From NCBI GenBank assembly GCA_017380635.1, contig JAFODP010000011.1:1-64000 (forward strand): a DNA stretch of 64,000 nt. The letters run 5' to 3'. The first letter of the stretch is position 1. Each line of letters starts with the position of its first letter. A program made the position numbers and the translations under genes. The DNA is from Bacteroidales bacterium. GTDB lineage: Bacteria; Bacteroidota; Bacteroidia; Bacteroidales; UBA1402. A model generated the notes under the pieces. That model saw nothing but the letters and a program-made list of their open reading frames with translations. It was not told where the DNA came from and did not search any database. Of this stretch, positions 26,437-36,041 are shown in pieces.

Positions 26437-27434
26437 TGAAAACGATTAGATTATTTGTGCTGAGCCTCCTTTGCTTGGCCATGAGTTTGCCCGTCAATGC
26501 ACAGGAGCAGACCGCTGAAAAAAAGTATGACATTGTAGTGGCTCGCGATGGTTCGGGCGATTTCCGCAACATTCAGGATGCCATTGAATCGATTCGTGCC
26601 TTCAAGCCTGGCAAGCGCACAACAGTTTTTATCAAGAAAGGTGTGTACAAAGAAAAAGTAACGGTACATACTTGGATTACCAATGTCGATTTTATCGGTG
26701 AAAGCAGAGAAAACACCATCATTACTTACGACGACCACGCCAATATCTGCATTTCCGGCACAGCGATGAAAATGGGTACCTTCCGCACACATACCGTATA
26801 TGTGCAAGGCAACGATATCACTTTCCAAAACCTGACCATCGAAAATAATGCCGAACAGAAAGGTCAAGCCGTAGCCTTGCATGTGGAAGGTGATAGAGTG
26901 GCTTTCTTCAATTGTAACATTCTGGGCAATCAGGATACCATCTACACCGGTCGTGAGCAAACGCGCAACTATTTCGAAAACTGCTATATCAACGGTACCA
27001 CCGACTTTATTTTCGGTCCGTCAACAACTTGGTTCGAAGCTTGTCTTATTCATTGTAAAAGAGATTCTTACATCACGGCTGCGTCAACGCCCGAATATGT
27101 AAAATATGGTTATATCTTCAACAATTGTAAAATCACAGCCGAAGCCAGCGTGAGCAAAATGTACCTGGGTCGTCCTTGGCGTCAGTATGGCATGACCTTG
27201 TTTATGCATTGCGATATGGGTAGCTTTATTCGTCCCGAAGGTTGGCACAACTGGGGTAAAACCGAAAATGAACAATGCGCCCGTTATTATGAATTCGAAA
27301 ACACAGGCGAAGGTGCTGCCAGCGATAAGCGCGTTTTCTGGTCGAAACAATTGAGCAAGAAAGAAGCCAAGGAATATACTTTGGAAAATGTGATGGGCGA
27401 CTGGAATCCCCAAGCTTGCAAAATCGTTATGTAA
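26433..27434 (+). CDS. Pectinesterase (pectin methylesterase), CE8 family
   Basis: 333 residues with a signal peptide (about 1-23, ending VNAQEQ). Right-handed beta-helix with all CE8 active-site elements: Gln145 in GQAVALH, Asp168 in LGNQDTIY, Asp191 nucleophile in GTTDFIFG, and Arg247/Trp249 in LGRPWR. It should remove methyl esters from homogalacturonan, making it open to lyases and hydrolases. ATG 26433 overlaps the glnN stop; ATG 26436 is an equally good start. With uxaE nearby it points to pectin use. Confidence 0.95.
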   Translation: MMKTIRLFVLSLLCLAMSLPVNAQEQTAEKKYDIVVARDGSGDFRNIQDAIESIRAFKPGKRTTVFIKKGVYKEKVTVHTWITNVDFIGESRENTIITYDDHANICISGTAMKMGTFRTHTVYVQGNDITFQNLTIENNAEQKGQAVALHVEGDRVAFFNCNILGNQDTIYTGREQTRNYFENCYINGTTDFIFGPSTTWFEACLIHCKRDSYITAASTPEYVKYGYIFNNCKITAEASVSKMYLGRPWRQYGMTLFMHCDMGSFIRPEGWHNWGKTENEQCARYYEFENTGEGAASDKRVFWSKQLSKKEAKEYTLENVMGDWNPQACKIVM

Positions 27435-27453
27435 ATATTTGAATAGGAGATTG

Positions 27454-28392
27454 TCATACGAATAACGCAAAGATTCTCCAAAAAGCCCTACCGCCTCTTT
27501 TGCTGTATGCTTCGTGCAAAGCCAGCAAGGGGCGGTATTTTTTTGCCACTTCCCGACGAGCCTTGCGTGCATACTGTTTCCAATACTCCAACTGTGCTTG
27601 CGGCAATTGATTTTCACGCAGCAATAGACAAGCCAAACTAATTTTTTTGAAGGCTAAAGCAGCGCGCAAAGAGGCTTCGTTCAAACGATTTTTATCTAGA
27701 TAATCTTCGATGGAAAGCAATGATTTTTCCAGCGCTTCGGCATCTTTGGAATAGCTGAAACCGGAAATAGAATCTTCTCCGGCATGAATCAGATAAAGCG
27801 GCTTGTTTATCCAAACGATATCTTGAGAAGGAATTTGTGCAAGCAAACGACAAGCGTATTCAAAATCTTGCCAGCGCGCCAGCGTTTCGTTCCAAAGAGG
27901 CCATTGTCCCAAGGCATCACGACGCAAGAGAAAGGAATGTGTAACCAGCAGAGGATCAAGCAAATGTTGTGTCAAATCTGATCCTGTTCTTTTAGGATGC
28001 AGACGCTTTTTGCCGGCACATTCCAAATGCGAACGAAAGGCAATCATGGCGGCTTTGGGATAAGCTTTTATGGCAGCGTCCAATTGAGCGTACATTTCGG
28101 GATAGACTTCGTCGTCGGAATCGAAAAAGGAAATATAATCGCCACTGGCGGCTTGCATACCGGTGTTTCGCGCGGCGCAGGCTCCGGCTTTGCGCTCTTG
28201 CAGCACTTTAATCTGCAGATATTCCGATTGGTATTTTTCTTGAAAATCCAAACAGATCTGATAGGAATCGTCCGTCGAAGCATTGTCCACCAAGATTAAT
28301 TCCAATGGTCTGAATGGCTGTTTTTCAAAAGATTGAAGACATCTTTTCAACACTTTTGAACGATTGTAAATAGGAACGACTACCGAAATCAT
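27454..28392 (-). CDS. Family 2 glycosyltransferase
   Basis: 312 residues with an N-terminal GT-A domain: ISVVVPIYNRSKVLKRCLQS, LILVDNASTDDSYQIC, ERKAGACAARNTGM and FFDSDDEVYPEMY with the metal-binding DxD-like motif. The C-terminal 90 residues are helical and basic. No membrane segment, so a cytoplasmic transferase adding a sugar to a surface glycan or lipid carrier is likely. It is a single gene, divergent from murB and convergent with the pectinesterase. Donor and acceptor cannot be inferred. Confidence 0.9.
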   Translation of the reverse strand: MISVVVPIYNRSKVLKRCLQSFEKQPFRPLELILVDNASTDDSYQICLDFQEKYQSEYLQIKVLQERKAGACAARNTGMQAASGDYISFFDSDDEVYPEMYAQLDAAIKAYPKAAMIAFRSHLECAGKKRLHPKRTGSDLTQHLLDPLLVTHSFLLRRDALGQWPLWNETLARWQDFEYACRLLAQIPSQDIVWINKPLYLIHAGEDSISGFSYSKDAEALEKSLLSIEDYLDKNRLNEASLRAALAFKKISLACLLLRENQLPQAQLEYWKQYARKARREVAKKYRPLLALHEAYSKRGGRAFWRIFALFV

Positions 28393-28411
28393 ACTGATAA
28401 AGAATATGCCG

Positions 28412-28419
28412 CAAATGTA
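28412..28419 (-). promoter_or_regulatory. -7 element (TACATTTG, minus strand) for the GT2 gene
   Basis: CAAATGTA on the plus strand gives TACATTTG on the minus strand, 20 bp upstream of the GT2 start. A plus-strand TATCTTCG at 28442-28449 is the likely counterpart for murB. Confidence 0.5.
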
Positions 28420-28469
28420 ACAAAATTTGCAATAATCTACGTATCTTCGCGTCTTTAAATCCTTGCTTT

Positions 28470-29483
28470 ATGCTGATTCAAAAAGAGATTGATTTACAAG
28501 ACAAACATAGTTTTCATTGCCCTGTCAAAACAGAATATTGGGTAGAATACGATTCTATTGAGGAGTTGCAACAGATTTTGCGCGAAGCCAATGATTTCGG
28601 CTTGCCCATTATGCCCATAGGCGGCGGATGCAACTTGCTTTTCTGTCGCGATTACGAAGGTATTTTGCTGCATTCCTGCATCAAGGATTGGAGCTTGTTG
28701 GAAGAAGACGAAAAATCGGTATTGCTGCAAGTGGGCGCAGGTCTCAATTGGGACGAATGGGTGGCTTTGAGCATCGAAAAAGGCTGGTGCGGTTTGCAGA
28801 ATCTCTCGGGTATTCCGGGCGAAGTGGGAGCGAGCCCGGTGCAGAACATCGGTGCATACGGTGTGGAAGCCAAAGATTGCATTGAAAGCGTCATGGTGCT
28901 TGACAGAGAAACACTTGCTTGCGAAACCAAACTTGCCCAGGATTGCGCTTTCGGCTATCGCATGAGCCGCTTCAAACAAGATTGGAAAGATCGTCATATC
29001 GTCTGTTACGTCAATTATCGTTTGTCCAAAGATGCCTCATTCTGTTTGGATTATGGTCAGTTGAAAGAAGAAGTGCAAAAACTAGGCGAGCCCTCTTTGA
29101 AAAACGTCCGTCAGGCAGTATTGACGATACGCAACAGCAAATTGCCCGATCCGGATAAATTGGGCAATGCCGGCAGTTTCTTCAAGAATCCTTGTATCGA
29201 CATGGCGCATTATCAATCGATTTTGAATGACTATCCCGATATTCCGGCCTGGCCGCAAAACGATGGCAGCGTCAAGATTTCGGCTGCTTGGATGATAGAT
29301 CGTTGCGGATGGAAAGGCTATCGCGAGGGCGATGCCGGCGTCTGCGAAACCCAGGCTTTGGTGTTGGTGAATCATGGCCAGGCCAGCGGTGAAGATATCT
29401 TACATCTTTATGAAAAAATCGCGGACAGCGTCGAAGAAAAATTTCGCGTAAAATTGCAGCCCGAAGTGGTGGTTTTGAAATAA
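28470..29483 (+). CDS. murB: UDP-N-acetylmuramate dehydrogenase
   Basis: 337 residues, type I MurB. FAD-binding segments are LPIMPIGGGCNLLF and NLSGIPGEVGASPVQNIGAYG; the catalytic Ser lies in NAGSFFKNP and the conserved Glu near the C terminus (QPEVV). It reduces UDP-GlcNAc-enolpyruvate to UDP-MurNAc with NADPH in peptidoglycan synthesis. It precedes dnaN by 85 bp; that gap has its own -7 element, so murB may be a separate unit. Confidence 0.96.
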   Translation: MLIQKEIDLQDKHSFHCPVKTEYWVEYDSIEELQQILREANDFGLPIMPIGGGCNLLFCRDYEGILLHSCIKDWSLLEEDEKSVLLQVGAGLNWDEWVALSIEKGWCGLQNLSGIPGEVGASPVQNIGAYGVEAKDCIESVMVLDRETLACETKLAQDCAFGYRMSRFKQDWKDRHIVCYVNYRLSKDASFCLDYGQLKEEVQKLGEPSLKNVRQAVLTIRNSKLPDPDKLGNAGSFFKNPCIDMAHYQSILNDYPDIPAWPQNDGSVKISAAWMIDRCGWKGYREGDAGVCETQALVLVNHGQASGEDILHLYEKIADSVEEKFRVKLQPEVVVLK

Positions 29484-29490
29484 AATACGC

Positions 29491-29498
29491 TATCTTTG
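29491..29498 (+). promoter_or_regulatory. -7 element (TATCTTTG) for the dnaN operon
   Basis: TATCTTTG begins 7 bp after the murB stop and lies 70 bp before the dnaN start. It would drive the seven-gene block from dnaN to the metal transporter at 37124, in which no gap exceeds 13 bp. Confidence 0.55.
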
Positions 29499-29568
29499 TT
29501 TGTTCGGCTTCGCTGCTTGCGCGCCAACTCTTTTAAAAGAAAACAATAACAATTAAAACGATAAGAAT

Positions 29569-30711
29569 ATGAAGTTTACAGTATCTAGTTCGGCTTTGAA
29601 CAACCGCTTGTCGGTGATGAGCAAAATCATTGTTGCCAATAGTTCGCTGCCTATTTTGAACGATTTTCTGCTGACCGTCGAAGGTCAGGAATTGACCGTG
29701 CGCGCTTCCGATCAGGAAACCACCATTGTGGCACACTTGCCCTTGATCGAGGCCGACGAGAATTTCTGTTTTACCATTCCTGCCAAGAGCTTGTACGATT
29801 CAATCAAGGAATTGTCCGAACAGCCCATCCGTATCGAACTCGATCCCGATACTTTGGCCGTCAATATTCTTTATCGTAACGGTACTTTCAACTTTGCCGC
29901 AACTTCTTTGAACAGTCAAGACTATCCCAATTTGAAGCCTGTCACCGAAGTTCAATGCGAACTCACTATCAATTCACAAGCTTTGCTCAAAGGCATTTCT
30001 GCCACCTTGTTCGCTACCGGCGACGACGATTTGCGTCCGGTTATGAACGGGGTAGTGCTCGATATCAGCAAGCAGGACGTTACCTTTGTGGCTACCGATG
30101 CGCACAAATTGGTTCGTTTGAAAAATACGCAGTTCAGCGGCAATGTCACCAATGGTGAATCTTCTTTGTTGATTCTTCGCAAAAAACCCTTGAACCTGCT
30201 GAAAATGATTCTCGCTAAAGAAGATTGCGACATTCAGTTGGTATTTGGTCAGGATAGTTGGATGATGAATTTGCCCGATTACAGCATTTCTTCTTTGTTG
30301 ATTGAAGGTCGTTTCCCCAACTACAATGCCGTTATTCCTCAGAACAATCCTTATACCATTTGGGTAGATCGTCTGACGCTGCTGTCTGCTTTGAAACGTG
30401 TTTCGCTTTGTAGCGACGAAGCTAGCGGTCTTATCCGCCTGGAAATCAAAGATAACAATATCCAGATTTCTGCTCAGAACACAGACTTCTCTACTTCTGC
30501 TCAGGAAAACGTAGCTTGCCAATACGATGGTTCTTCCCTGATTATCGGCTTCAAAGCTGCTTTCTTGATGACCATGTTGAGCAATATCGACACCAAGGAT
30601 ATCATCATCAAACTTTCCGATGCCGCACGCGCCGCTTTGGTGATGCCCGGCGAAAATAAAGAAGGCGAAGATTTGCTGATGTTGTTGATGCCGATGATGA
30701 TTAAAGCTTAA
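29569..30711 (+). CDS. dnaN: DNA polymerase III beta subunit (sliding clamp)
   Basis: 380 residues with the three-domain clamp fold: MKFTVSSSALNNRLSVMSKI, TFNFAATSLNSQDYPNL, and VTFVATDAHKLVRLK at the domain 2 motif. The C-terminal end MLLMPMMIKA matches the usual end of the family. It encircles DNA to hold polymerases. It begins a tight operon with a DnaQ-like exonuclease 11 bases downstream, so two replication-linked proteins are adjacent. dnaN is not next to dnaA here, as is usual in Bacteroidales. Confidence 0.97.
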   Translation: MKFTVSSSALNNRLSVMSKIIVANSSLPILNDFLLTVEGQELTVRASDQETTIVAHLPLIEADENFCFTIPAKSLYDSIKELSEQPIRIELDPDTLAVNILYRNGTFNFAATSLNSQDYPNLKPVTEVQCELTINSQALLKGISATLFATGDDDLRPVMNGVVLDISKQDVTFVATDAHKLVRLKNTQFSGNVTNGESSLLILRKKPLNLLKMILAKEDCDIQLVFGQDSWMMNLPDYSISSLLIEGRFPNYNAVIPQNNPYTIWVDRLTLLSALKRVSLCSDEASGLIRLEIKDNNIQISAQNTDFSTSAQENVACQYDGSSLIIGFKAAFLMTMLSNIDTKDIIIKLSDAARAALVMPGENKEGEDLLMLLMPMMIKA

Positions 30712-30722
30712 TATCGCCGCTC

Positions 30723-31499
30723 ATGAATCTGCATTTGAAAAACCCCATCGTTTTCTTCGATTTGGAAACCACCGGCACCAACGTGGTTTTCGATCGCATC
30801 GTGGAGATTTCTTATTTGAAAATCTATCCCAACGGCAAGGAAGAGTGCAAAACTTTTCGTGTCAATCCGATGATTCCCATTCCGGCGGGTGCTACTGCGG
30901 TGCATCATATCAGCGATGAAGACGTGAAGGATTGTCCCACTTTCAAGGAAATCGGAAAAGAAATTGCCAACGATATCAAAGGTTGCGATTTGGCCGGATT
31001 CAATTCCAATCGCTTCGATATTCCTTTGTTGGCCGAAGAATTTCTGCGTCATGGCATAGACATCGATTTGAGTAATAGAAAGATGGTGGACGTTCAGGTA
31101 ATTTTCCATAAGATGGAACAACGTACCCTGAGCGCTGCTTATCAGTATTATTGTGGCAAAGAATTGGAAGGTGCTCATGGCGCCCAAGCCGATACTTTGG
31201 CCACTTACGAAGTGCTTAAATCGCAATTGGATCGTTACTCGGATGTATTGGAAAACGATATCGATTTTTTGGCAGATTTCTCGCGTCAGACCCGCAATGT
31301 AGATTTTGCCGGACGCATCGTTTATAACGACAAAAACGAAGAGGTTTTCAATTTCGGAAAATACAAAGATGTGCCTGTCAGAGAAGTGCTACGCAAAGAT
31401 CCCGGCTATTATGCTTGGATTATGCAAGGAGATTTCGCTCTGAATACCAAACAGGTACTTACCAGAATTCGTTTGAGTACACAAAATACATTGTTCTAA
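30723..31499 (+). CDS. DnaQ-like 3'-5' exonuclease (DEDDh)
   Basis: 258 residues. The exonuclease core (about 8-180) has Exo I IVFFDLETTGTN, Exo II AGFNSNRFDIPLL, and Exo IIIe HGAQADTLATYEVL with the His and Asp of DEDDh enzymes. Residues about 205-245 (FNFGKYKDVPVREVLRKDPG) form a small extra domain also found after exonuclease domains in related proteins. It probably acts as proofreading subunit or repair nuclease. It lies between dnaN and coaBC with gaps of 11 and 1 bases. Confidence 0.92.
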   Translation: MNLHLKNPIVFFDLETTGTNVVFDRIVEISYLKIYPNGKEECKTFRVNPMIPIPAGATAVHHISDEDVKDCPTFKEIGKEIANDIKGCDLAGFNSNRFDIPLLAEEFLRHGIDIDLSNRKMVDVQVIFHKMEQRTLSAAYQYYCGKELEGAHGAQADTLATYEVLKSQLDRYSDVLENDIDFLADFSRQTRNVDFAGRIVYNDKNEEVFNFGKYKDVPVREVLRKDPGYYAWIMQGDFALNTKQVLTRIRLSTQNTLF

Positions 31500-31500
31500 T

Positions 31501-32706
31501 ATGTTGAAAGGTAAACATATCGTATTGGGCATCACCGGTAGCATCGCGGCTTACAAGGCAGCTTATCTCTTGCGTCTTCTGGTGAAGAAGGGTGCCGAAG
31601 TACAAGTGGTGATGACGCCTGCGGCCAAGGAATTTATTACGCCCGTCACCTTGTCGCCTCTATCGGGCAAACCCGTGGTGAGTGAATTTTTCGCGGCCAA
31701 CGATGGTCAATGGCATAGTCATGTCGATTTGGGTTTATGGGCCGATGCCATGCTTATTGCGCCGGCCACCGCTGCGTCTATCGGAAAAATGGCTCATGGC
31801 GTGGCTGATAACATGCTCATTACTACTTATCTGTCGATGAAAGCGCCGGTATTTGTTTCGCCAGCTATGGACTTGGATATGTACAAGCATCCCAGCACTC
31901 AGGCCAATCTGAAATTGCTGCAAACTTACGGCAATCACATCATCGAACCGGGTTTCGGCGAATTGGCCAGTGGTTTGGAGGGCAAAGGTCGCATGGAAGA
32001 ACCGGAAGCCATCGTGGCATATCTGGAAAACTATTTTGCGAAAAGCGCCGACATGAAAGGCGAAAAAGTGCTTATCACCGCCGGCCCGACTTACGAAAAA
32101 ATAGATCCGGTTCGTTTCATCGGCAATTATTCTTCCGGAAAAATGGCTTATGCTTTGGCCGAAGTTTGTGCCCAACGTGGTGCTGAAGTATATTTGGTAT
32201 CGGGTCCGGTGGCTTTGGAAACACCCGCAGGCAATATCCATCGCATCGATGTGGAAAGCGCCGAAGAAATGTATCAAGCTTGTATCGAGCATTTTCCATC
32301 TTGTCAAACCGCCATACTTTGTGCTGCCGTGGCCGATTACAGAGTGGCAGAAATCTCCGACAACAAAATCAAACGTGAAGAAAGTGGCGAACTTTCTCTT
32401 CATTTGTTGCCCAACAAAGATATTGCGGCCGCTTTGGGCGAACGCAAACAGCCAAGTCAATATTTGCTCGGATTTGCACTGGAAACCCACAACGAAAGCC
32501 AGCATGCCGAAGCCAAACTTCGTCGTAAAAATCTGGATGCCATCGTGTTGAATTCTTTGCAAGACCAAGGCGCGGGCTTCCGTCACGATACCAACAAAGT
32601 GAGCATTCTCTCGGCTGAAGAACGTTTGGATTTTCCGCTCAAAACGAAGAAAGAAGTGGCCAGCGACATTATCGACTACATCTTGAAAAATCGTAAAAAC
32701 AAGTAA
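31501..32706 (+). CDS. coaBC: Bifunctional phosphopantothenoylcysteine decarboxylase / phosphopantothenate-cysteine ligase
   Basis: 401 residues. The N-terminal CoaC flavoprotein (about 1-185) has GITGSIAAYKAAYLLRLL, catalytic His in WHSHVDLG and PAMDLDMYKHPS. The C-terminal CoaB domain (about 188-400) has GEKVLITAGPTYEKIDPVRF, NYSSGKMAYALAE and AAVADYR. Together they convert 4'-phosphopantothenate to 4'-phosphopantetheine in coenzyme A synthesis. It is third in the dnaN operon, starting one base after the exonuclease stop. Confidence 0.97.
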   Translation: MLKGKHIVLGITGSIAAYKAAYLLRLLVKKGAEVQVVMTPAAKEFITPVTLSPLSGKPVVSEFFAANDGQWHSHVDLGLWADAMLIAPATAASIGKMAHGVADNMLITTYLSMKAPVFVSPAMDLDMYKHPSTQANLKLLQTYGNHIIEPGFGELASGLEGKGRMEEPEAIVAYLENYFAKSADMKGEKVLITAGPTYEKIDPVRFIGNYSSGKMAYALAEVCAQRGAEVYLVSGPVALETPAGNIHRIDVESAEEMYQACIEHFPSCQTAILCAAVADYRVAEISDNKIKREESGELSLHLLPNKDIAAALGERKQPSQYLLGFALETHNESQHAEAKLRRKNLDAIVLNSLQDQGAGFRHDTNKVSILSAEERLDFPLKTKKEVASDIIDYILKNRKNK

Positions 32707-32715
32707 GCATCCGCG

Positions 32716-33612
32716 ATGAAGAAACTTTTGCAGTGTATATTTTGCTGGCTTTTTCTGGGCTTAGGTGTAGCATCGGCTCAGGAACTGAATTGTCGTGTGC
32801 AAATCAATACAGATCAGATTGGTGGCACCGACAAAGCCGTGTACGAAAGCTTCCGGAATAACCTGACAGAGTTTCTCAATACGCGTCAATGGACCAGCGC
32901 CCAGTTCTCGAAAGTGGAGAAGATTGATTGCGGCTTTATGTTTATTTTCCAGAAATCGGTAGACAATGTCCATACGGTGGAAATGCAAGTGCAGTCGCGT
33001 CGTCCGGTGTTCAATGCCACCTACGTCAGTCCGATGCTCAACTTGCGACAAGCTATCGAATTTGAATATCAGGAAGGGCAGACGCTCGAATTCAATCCCG
33101 ACAATATCAGCGACAACCTGACGGCAAGCATCGTATTCTGGGTTTATATGATTCTGGGGATGGATTTTGACAGTTTTGCTCCGAAAGGCGGCGAAGTCTT
33201 TTTTCAACAAGCGCAACACATTGTTACACAGGCTCAAGGTTCTTTGGGCGACAATTGGAAAGCGCATGCCGACGACAACAACTGCTGGGCCTGGATGGAC
33301 GCATTGACCAACGAAACGCAACAAGCCTATCGACTTTTGTCGTATCAATATCATCGCTTGGGCCTGGATATGATGTACGATAAAATGGAAGAGGCGAGAG
33401 CCAACATCACCAAGTCGCTGGAGGCCTTGAAAACCATCAAGAACAACGATGCGCGCTCGCCTTTGCTCAGCAATTTTTCCGATGCCAAATTGGACGAACT
33501 GATACAGATATATTCCAAGGCACCTAAAGCCGAAAAAGATAAAGTCTACGATTTGTTGCTTGACATTTATCCGGGTCAAAGCAATCGTATAGAAGCCATT
33601 AAAGAAAATTAG
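32716..33612 (+). CDS. DUF4835 family exported protein (PorD-like)
   Basis: 298 residues with a signal peptide (about 1-21, cleaved near ASAQEL). The mature N terminus LNCRVQINTDQIGGTDKAVY and the block RQAIEFEYQEGQTLEFNPDNI are characteristic of DUF4835, a Bacteroidota-only family sometimes labelled as a type IX secretion PorD protein. The molecular role is unsettled. The family is regularly encoded between coaBC and recN, as here, with gaps of 9 and 7 bases. No other type IX component is in the window. Confidence 0.88.
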   Translation: MKKLLQCIFCWLFLGLGVASAQELNCRVQINTDQIGGTDKAVYESFRNNLTEFLNTRQWTSAQFSKVEKIDCGFMFIFQKSVDNVHTVEMQVQSRRPVFNATYVSPMLNLRQAIEFEYQEGQTLEFNPDNISDNLTASIVFWVYMILGMDFDSFAPKGGEVFFQQAQHIVTQAQGSLGDNWKAHADDNNCWAWMDALTNETQQAYRLLSYQYHRLGLDMMYDKMEEARANITKSLEALKTIKNNDARSPLLSNFSDAKLDELIQIYSKAPKAEKDKVYDLLLDIYPGQSNRIEAIKEN

Positions 33613-33619
33613 ATCTACC

Positions 33620-35272
33620 ATGTTACACAGATTAAGCATTAAAAATTTTGTTTTGGTCGAATCATTGGATTTGACATTCGATAAGGGCCTGTCGGTGATA
33701 ACGGGCGAAACGGGTGCCGGTAAATCGGTGATGATCAGCGCACTCGGATTGATACTCGGACAAAGGGCCGATACCAAAGCCATCAAAGAAGGCTGCGATC
33801 GTTGCGTATTAGAAGCCGAATTTACAGACATCGACAGCTTGCGTCCTTTTTTTGAAGCCCACGATTTGGAATACGACGAGCCTTCGTGCATCATCAGAAG
33901 AGAACTTTCCATCAACGGAAAATCGCGGGCCTTTGTCAACGATTCGCCTATTTCGCTCGGCCTTTTGAAAGATTTGGGCGCCGAACTGTTGGATATTCAT
34001 TCTCAACACGAAAATCTTTGGTTGGGAAAAGATAGTTTTCAGTTGGAAGTGTTGGATACCATCGCGCAAAGCGAAGATTTGCTGCAACAATATCGTCTTT
34101 CGTATTATGCCTACGAAAAAAGTCGCAAAGATTTGATCGATTTGGAAAAACGTTTGCAGGAACAAGCTAAGGAACAGGATTATATGCAATTTCAATACCA
34201 ACAATTGCACGAGGCTGCTTTGCAGACCGGCGAAGAAGAAAGTCTGGAAAGCCGTCGCGATTTGTTGGAACATGCCGAAGAAATTAAGGCCGGTTTGGAC
34301 GAAATGGAAGCCTTGTTTGCCGAAGAGCGCGGTATTTGTGCCTTGCTGAAAACGGTTATTTCTTTGGCGGCGCGTTTGCGAAAACATCTTCCCGACATGG
34401 ACGACATTCACTCGCGTTTGGATACTTGTTTGATTGAACTCAAAGATATTCAGCGAGATGTGGAGCGTTGGAGCGAGCAGAGCGAAGTGGATCCTCAAGC
34501 CTTGGACCGCATCAACGAACGACTCAATCTGCTGTACGATTTGCAACAGAAACATCGTTGTACCCATGCGGACGATTTGATTGAAATTCGTGATCATCTG
34601 GCAGCAAAACTTCAGGAAATCGAACAGGCTGATGATAGTTTACAAGCTGCCAAAGCGCATTGTGAACAGTCGTTGAAAGAAGCAAAGAAATGGGCCGCTC
34701 AACTGAGCAAAAAACGTCGTTCGGTCTTGCCTCAAATGGAAACCTACATGATGACGCAATTGCAGCAATTGGGTATGCCGCATGCTTGTTTCAAGGTGGA
34801 AATAGAAGATAAATCCTTGGATGCCAATGGTTGCGACAAAGTTTGTTTCTTGTTTTCGGCCAATAAGAATGTGCCGGTGCAGTCTATCACGCAAATCGCT
34901 TCCGGTGGTGAAATTTCCCGATTGATGCTTTGCCTTAAAGCCTTGATGGCCGAATTGAGTTCCTGCGCCTGCCTCTTGTTCGACGAAATCGACACCGGCG
35001 TTTCCGGAGAAATTGCTCATAGAATGGCTTTGCTGATGCAAAATATTGCGCAACATCGTCAGGTACTGTGCATTACGCATTTGCCGCAAATTGCTGCCAA
35101 AGGTCGTCACCATTATAAAGTATACAAATCGGACGAAGGCGAACAAACCATCAGTAAGGCATTGAAACTCACCGACGAAGAACGCGTGCTGGAAATTGCC
35201 AAAATGATGAGTGGCGACAATGTCAGTCAAGCCGCTTTGGATAATGCCCAATTATTACTCAGTTCTTGCTAA
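33620..35272 (+). CDS. recN: DNA repair protein RecN
   Basis: 550 residues, SMC-like ATPase. Walker A GETGAGKS is at residues 29-36; RADTKAIKEGC and DIHSQHENL follow. Central coiled coils occupy about 155-365, and the C-terminal half has the signature IASGGEISRLMLCLKAL and Walker B LLFDEIDTGVSG. It acts early in double-strand break repair. It belongs to the dnaN operon, with rlmB 12 bases downstream. Confidence 0.96.
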   Translation: MLHRLSIKNFVLVESLDLTFDKGLSVITGETGAGKSVMISALGLILGQRADTKAIKEGCDRCVLEAEFTDIDSLRPFFEAHDLEYDEPSCIIRRELSINGKSRAFVNDSPISLGLLKDLGAELLDIHSQHENLWLGKDSFQLEVLDTIAQSEDLLQQYRLSYYAYEKSRKDLIDLEKRLQEQAKEQDYMQFQYQQLHEAALQTGEEESLESRRDLLEHAEEIKAGLDEMEALFAEERGICALLKTVISLAARLRKHLPDMDDIHSRLDTCLIELKDIQRDVERWSEQSEVDPQALDRINERLNLLYDLQQKHRCTHADDLIEIRDHLAAKLQEIEQADDSLQAAKAHCEQSLKEAKKWAAQLSKKRRSVLPQMETYMMTQLQQLGMPHACFKVEIEDKSLDANGCDKVCFLFSANKNVPVQSITQIASGGEISRLMLCLKALMAELSSCACLLFDEIDTGVSGEIAHRMALLMQNIAQHRQVLCITHLPQIAAKGRHHYKVYKSDEGEQTISKALKLTDEERVLEIAKMMSGDNVSQAALDNAQLLLSSC

Positions 35273-35284
35273 TTATTTATTCTT

Positions 35285-36040
35285 ATGTATTATAAAAGAC
35301 CCGCTCCCAGAGGAGGAAATGAAATGATTTTCGGCATTCGTGCCGTATTGGAAGCCATCGCTGCCGGAAAAGATGTGGATAAAATCTGGATTCGCAAGAA
35401 TCTCGAAGGTGATTTGTCGAAAGAATTGTTCGCTGCCCTGAAAGGTAGCAATATTCCGGTACAACGTGTGCCACAAGAAAAACTCAACCATATCACCACC
35501 AAAAATCATCAGGGCGTTATTGCCTTTATGTCGCCGGTGACGTACCAACGCTTGGATCAGATTGTGCCCATGCTTTACGAAGAAGGCAAAGATCCTTTTA
35601 TCGTGGTGCTCGACCGTCTGACCGATGTGCGCAATTTCGGAGCTATTGCACGTACCTGCGCCTGTGCCGGTGTGGATGCCATTGTTATTCCTATGAACGA
35701 GAGTGTTACAGTAAACGCTGATGCCATTAAAACTTCGGCGGGAGCTTTGCATTCTTTGCCTGTTTGTAGAGAAAGCAGTCTGCGCGAAGCCTTGCGTTTT
35801 ATGAAAGACTCCGGCATTCATCTGGTAGCCGCTACCGAAAAAGCATCCGAATCTTATACCAACGCGCAATACCAAGGACCTTTGGCCATAGTCATGGGTT
35901 CCGAAGACGAAGGTATCGCCGTAGAAAATCTGCGTGTTTGTGATGAATTGGTACAGATTCCGATGCGTGGCAATATTGCGTCTTTGAATGTATCGGTGGC
36001 TGCCGGCATCATGATTTACGAAGCGATTAAACAAAGATAA
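35285..36040 (+). CDS. rlmB: 23S rRNA (guanosine-2'-O)-methyltransferase, RlmB family (SpoU)
   Basis: 251 residues. An N-terminal L30e-like substrate-binding domain (IFGIRAVLEAIAAGKDVDKI) precedes a SPOUT trefoil-knot domain. Motif 1 DRLTDVRNFGAIARTCACAG, motif 2 AIVMGSEDEGI and motif 3 VQIPMRGNIASLNVSVAAGI are all present. It methylates the ribose of a conserved guanosine (G2251 in E. coli) of 23S rRNA. The next gene begins one base after the stop. Confidence 0.93.
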   Translation: MYYKRPAPRGGNEMIFGIRAVLEAIAAGKDVDKIWIRKNLEGDLSKELFAALKGSNIPVQRVPQEKLNHITTKNHQGVIAFMSPVTYQRLDQIVPMLYEEGKDPFIVVLDRLTDVRNFGAIARTCACAGVDAIVIPMNESVTVNADAIKTSAGALHSLPVCRESSLREALRFMKDSGIHLVAATEKASESYTNAQYQGPLAIVMGSEDEGIAVENLRVCDELVQIPMRGNIASLNVSVAAGIMIYEAIKQR

Positions 36041-36041
36041 G

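Noticed and set aside
28442..28449. Strong promoter claim for murB
   Set aside because: Only a degenerate TATCTTCG is present without a well-spaced -33 box, so it is mentioned but not listed as its own feature.
32761..33939. 392-codon minus-strand ORF
   Set aside because: It spans the boundary of DUF4835 and recN on the opposite strand; both plus-strand genes are clear.
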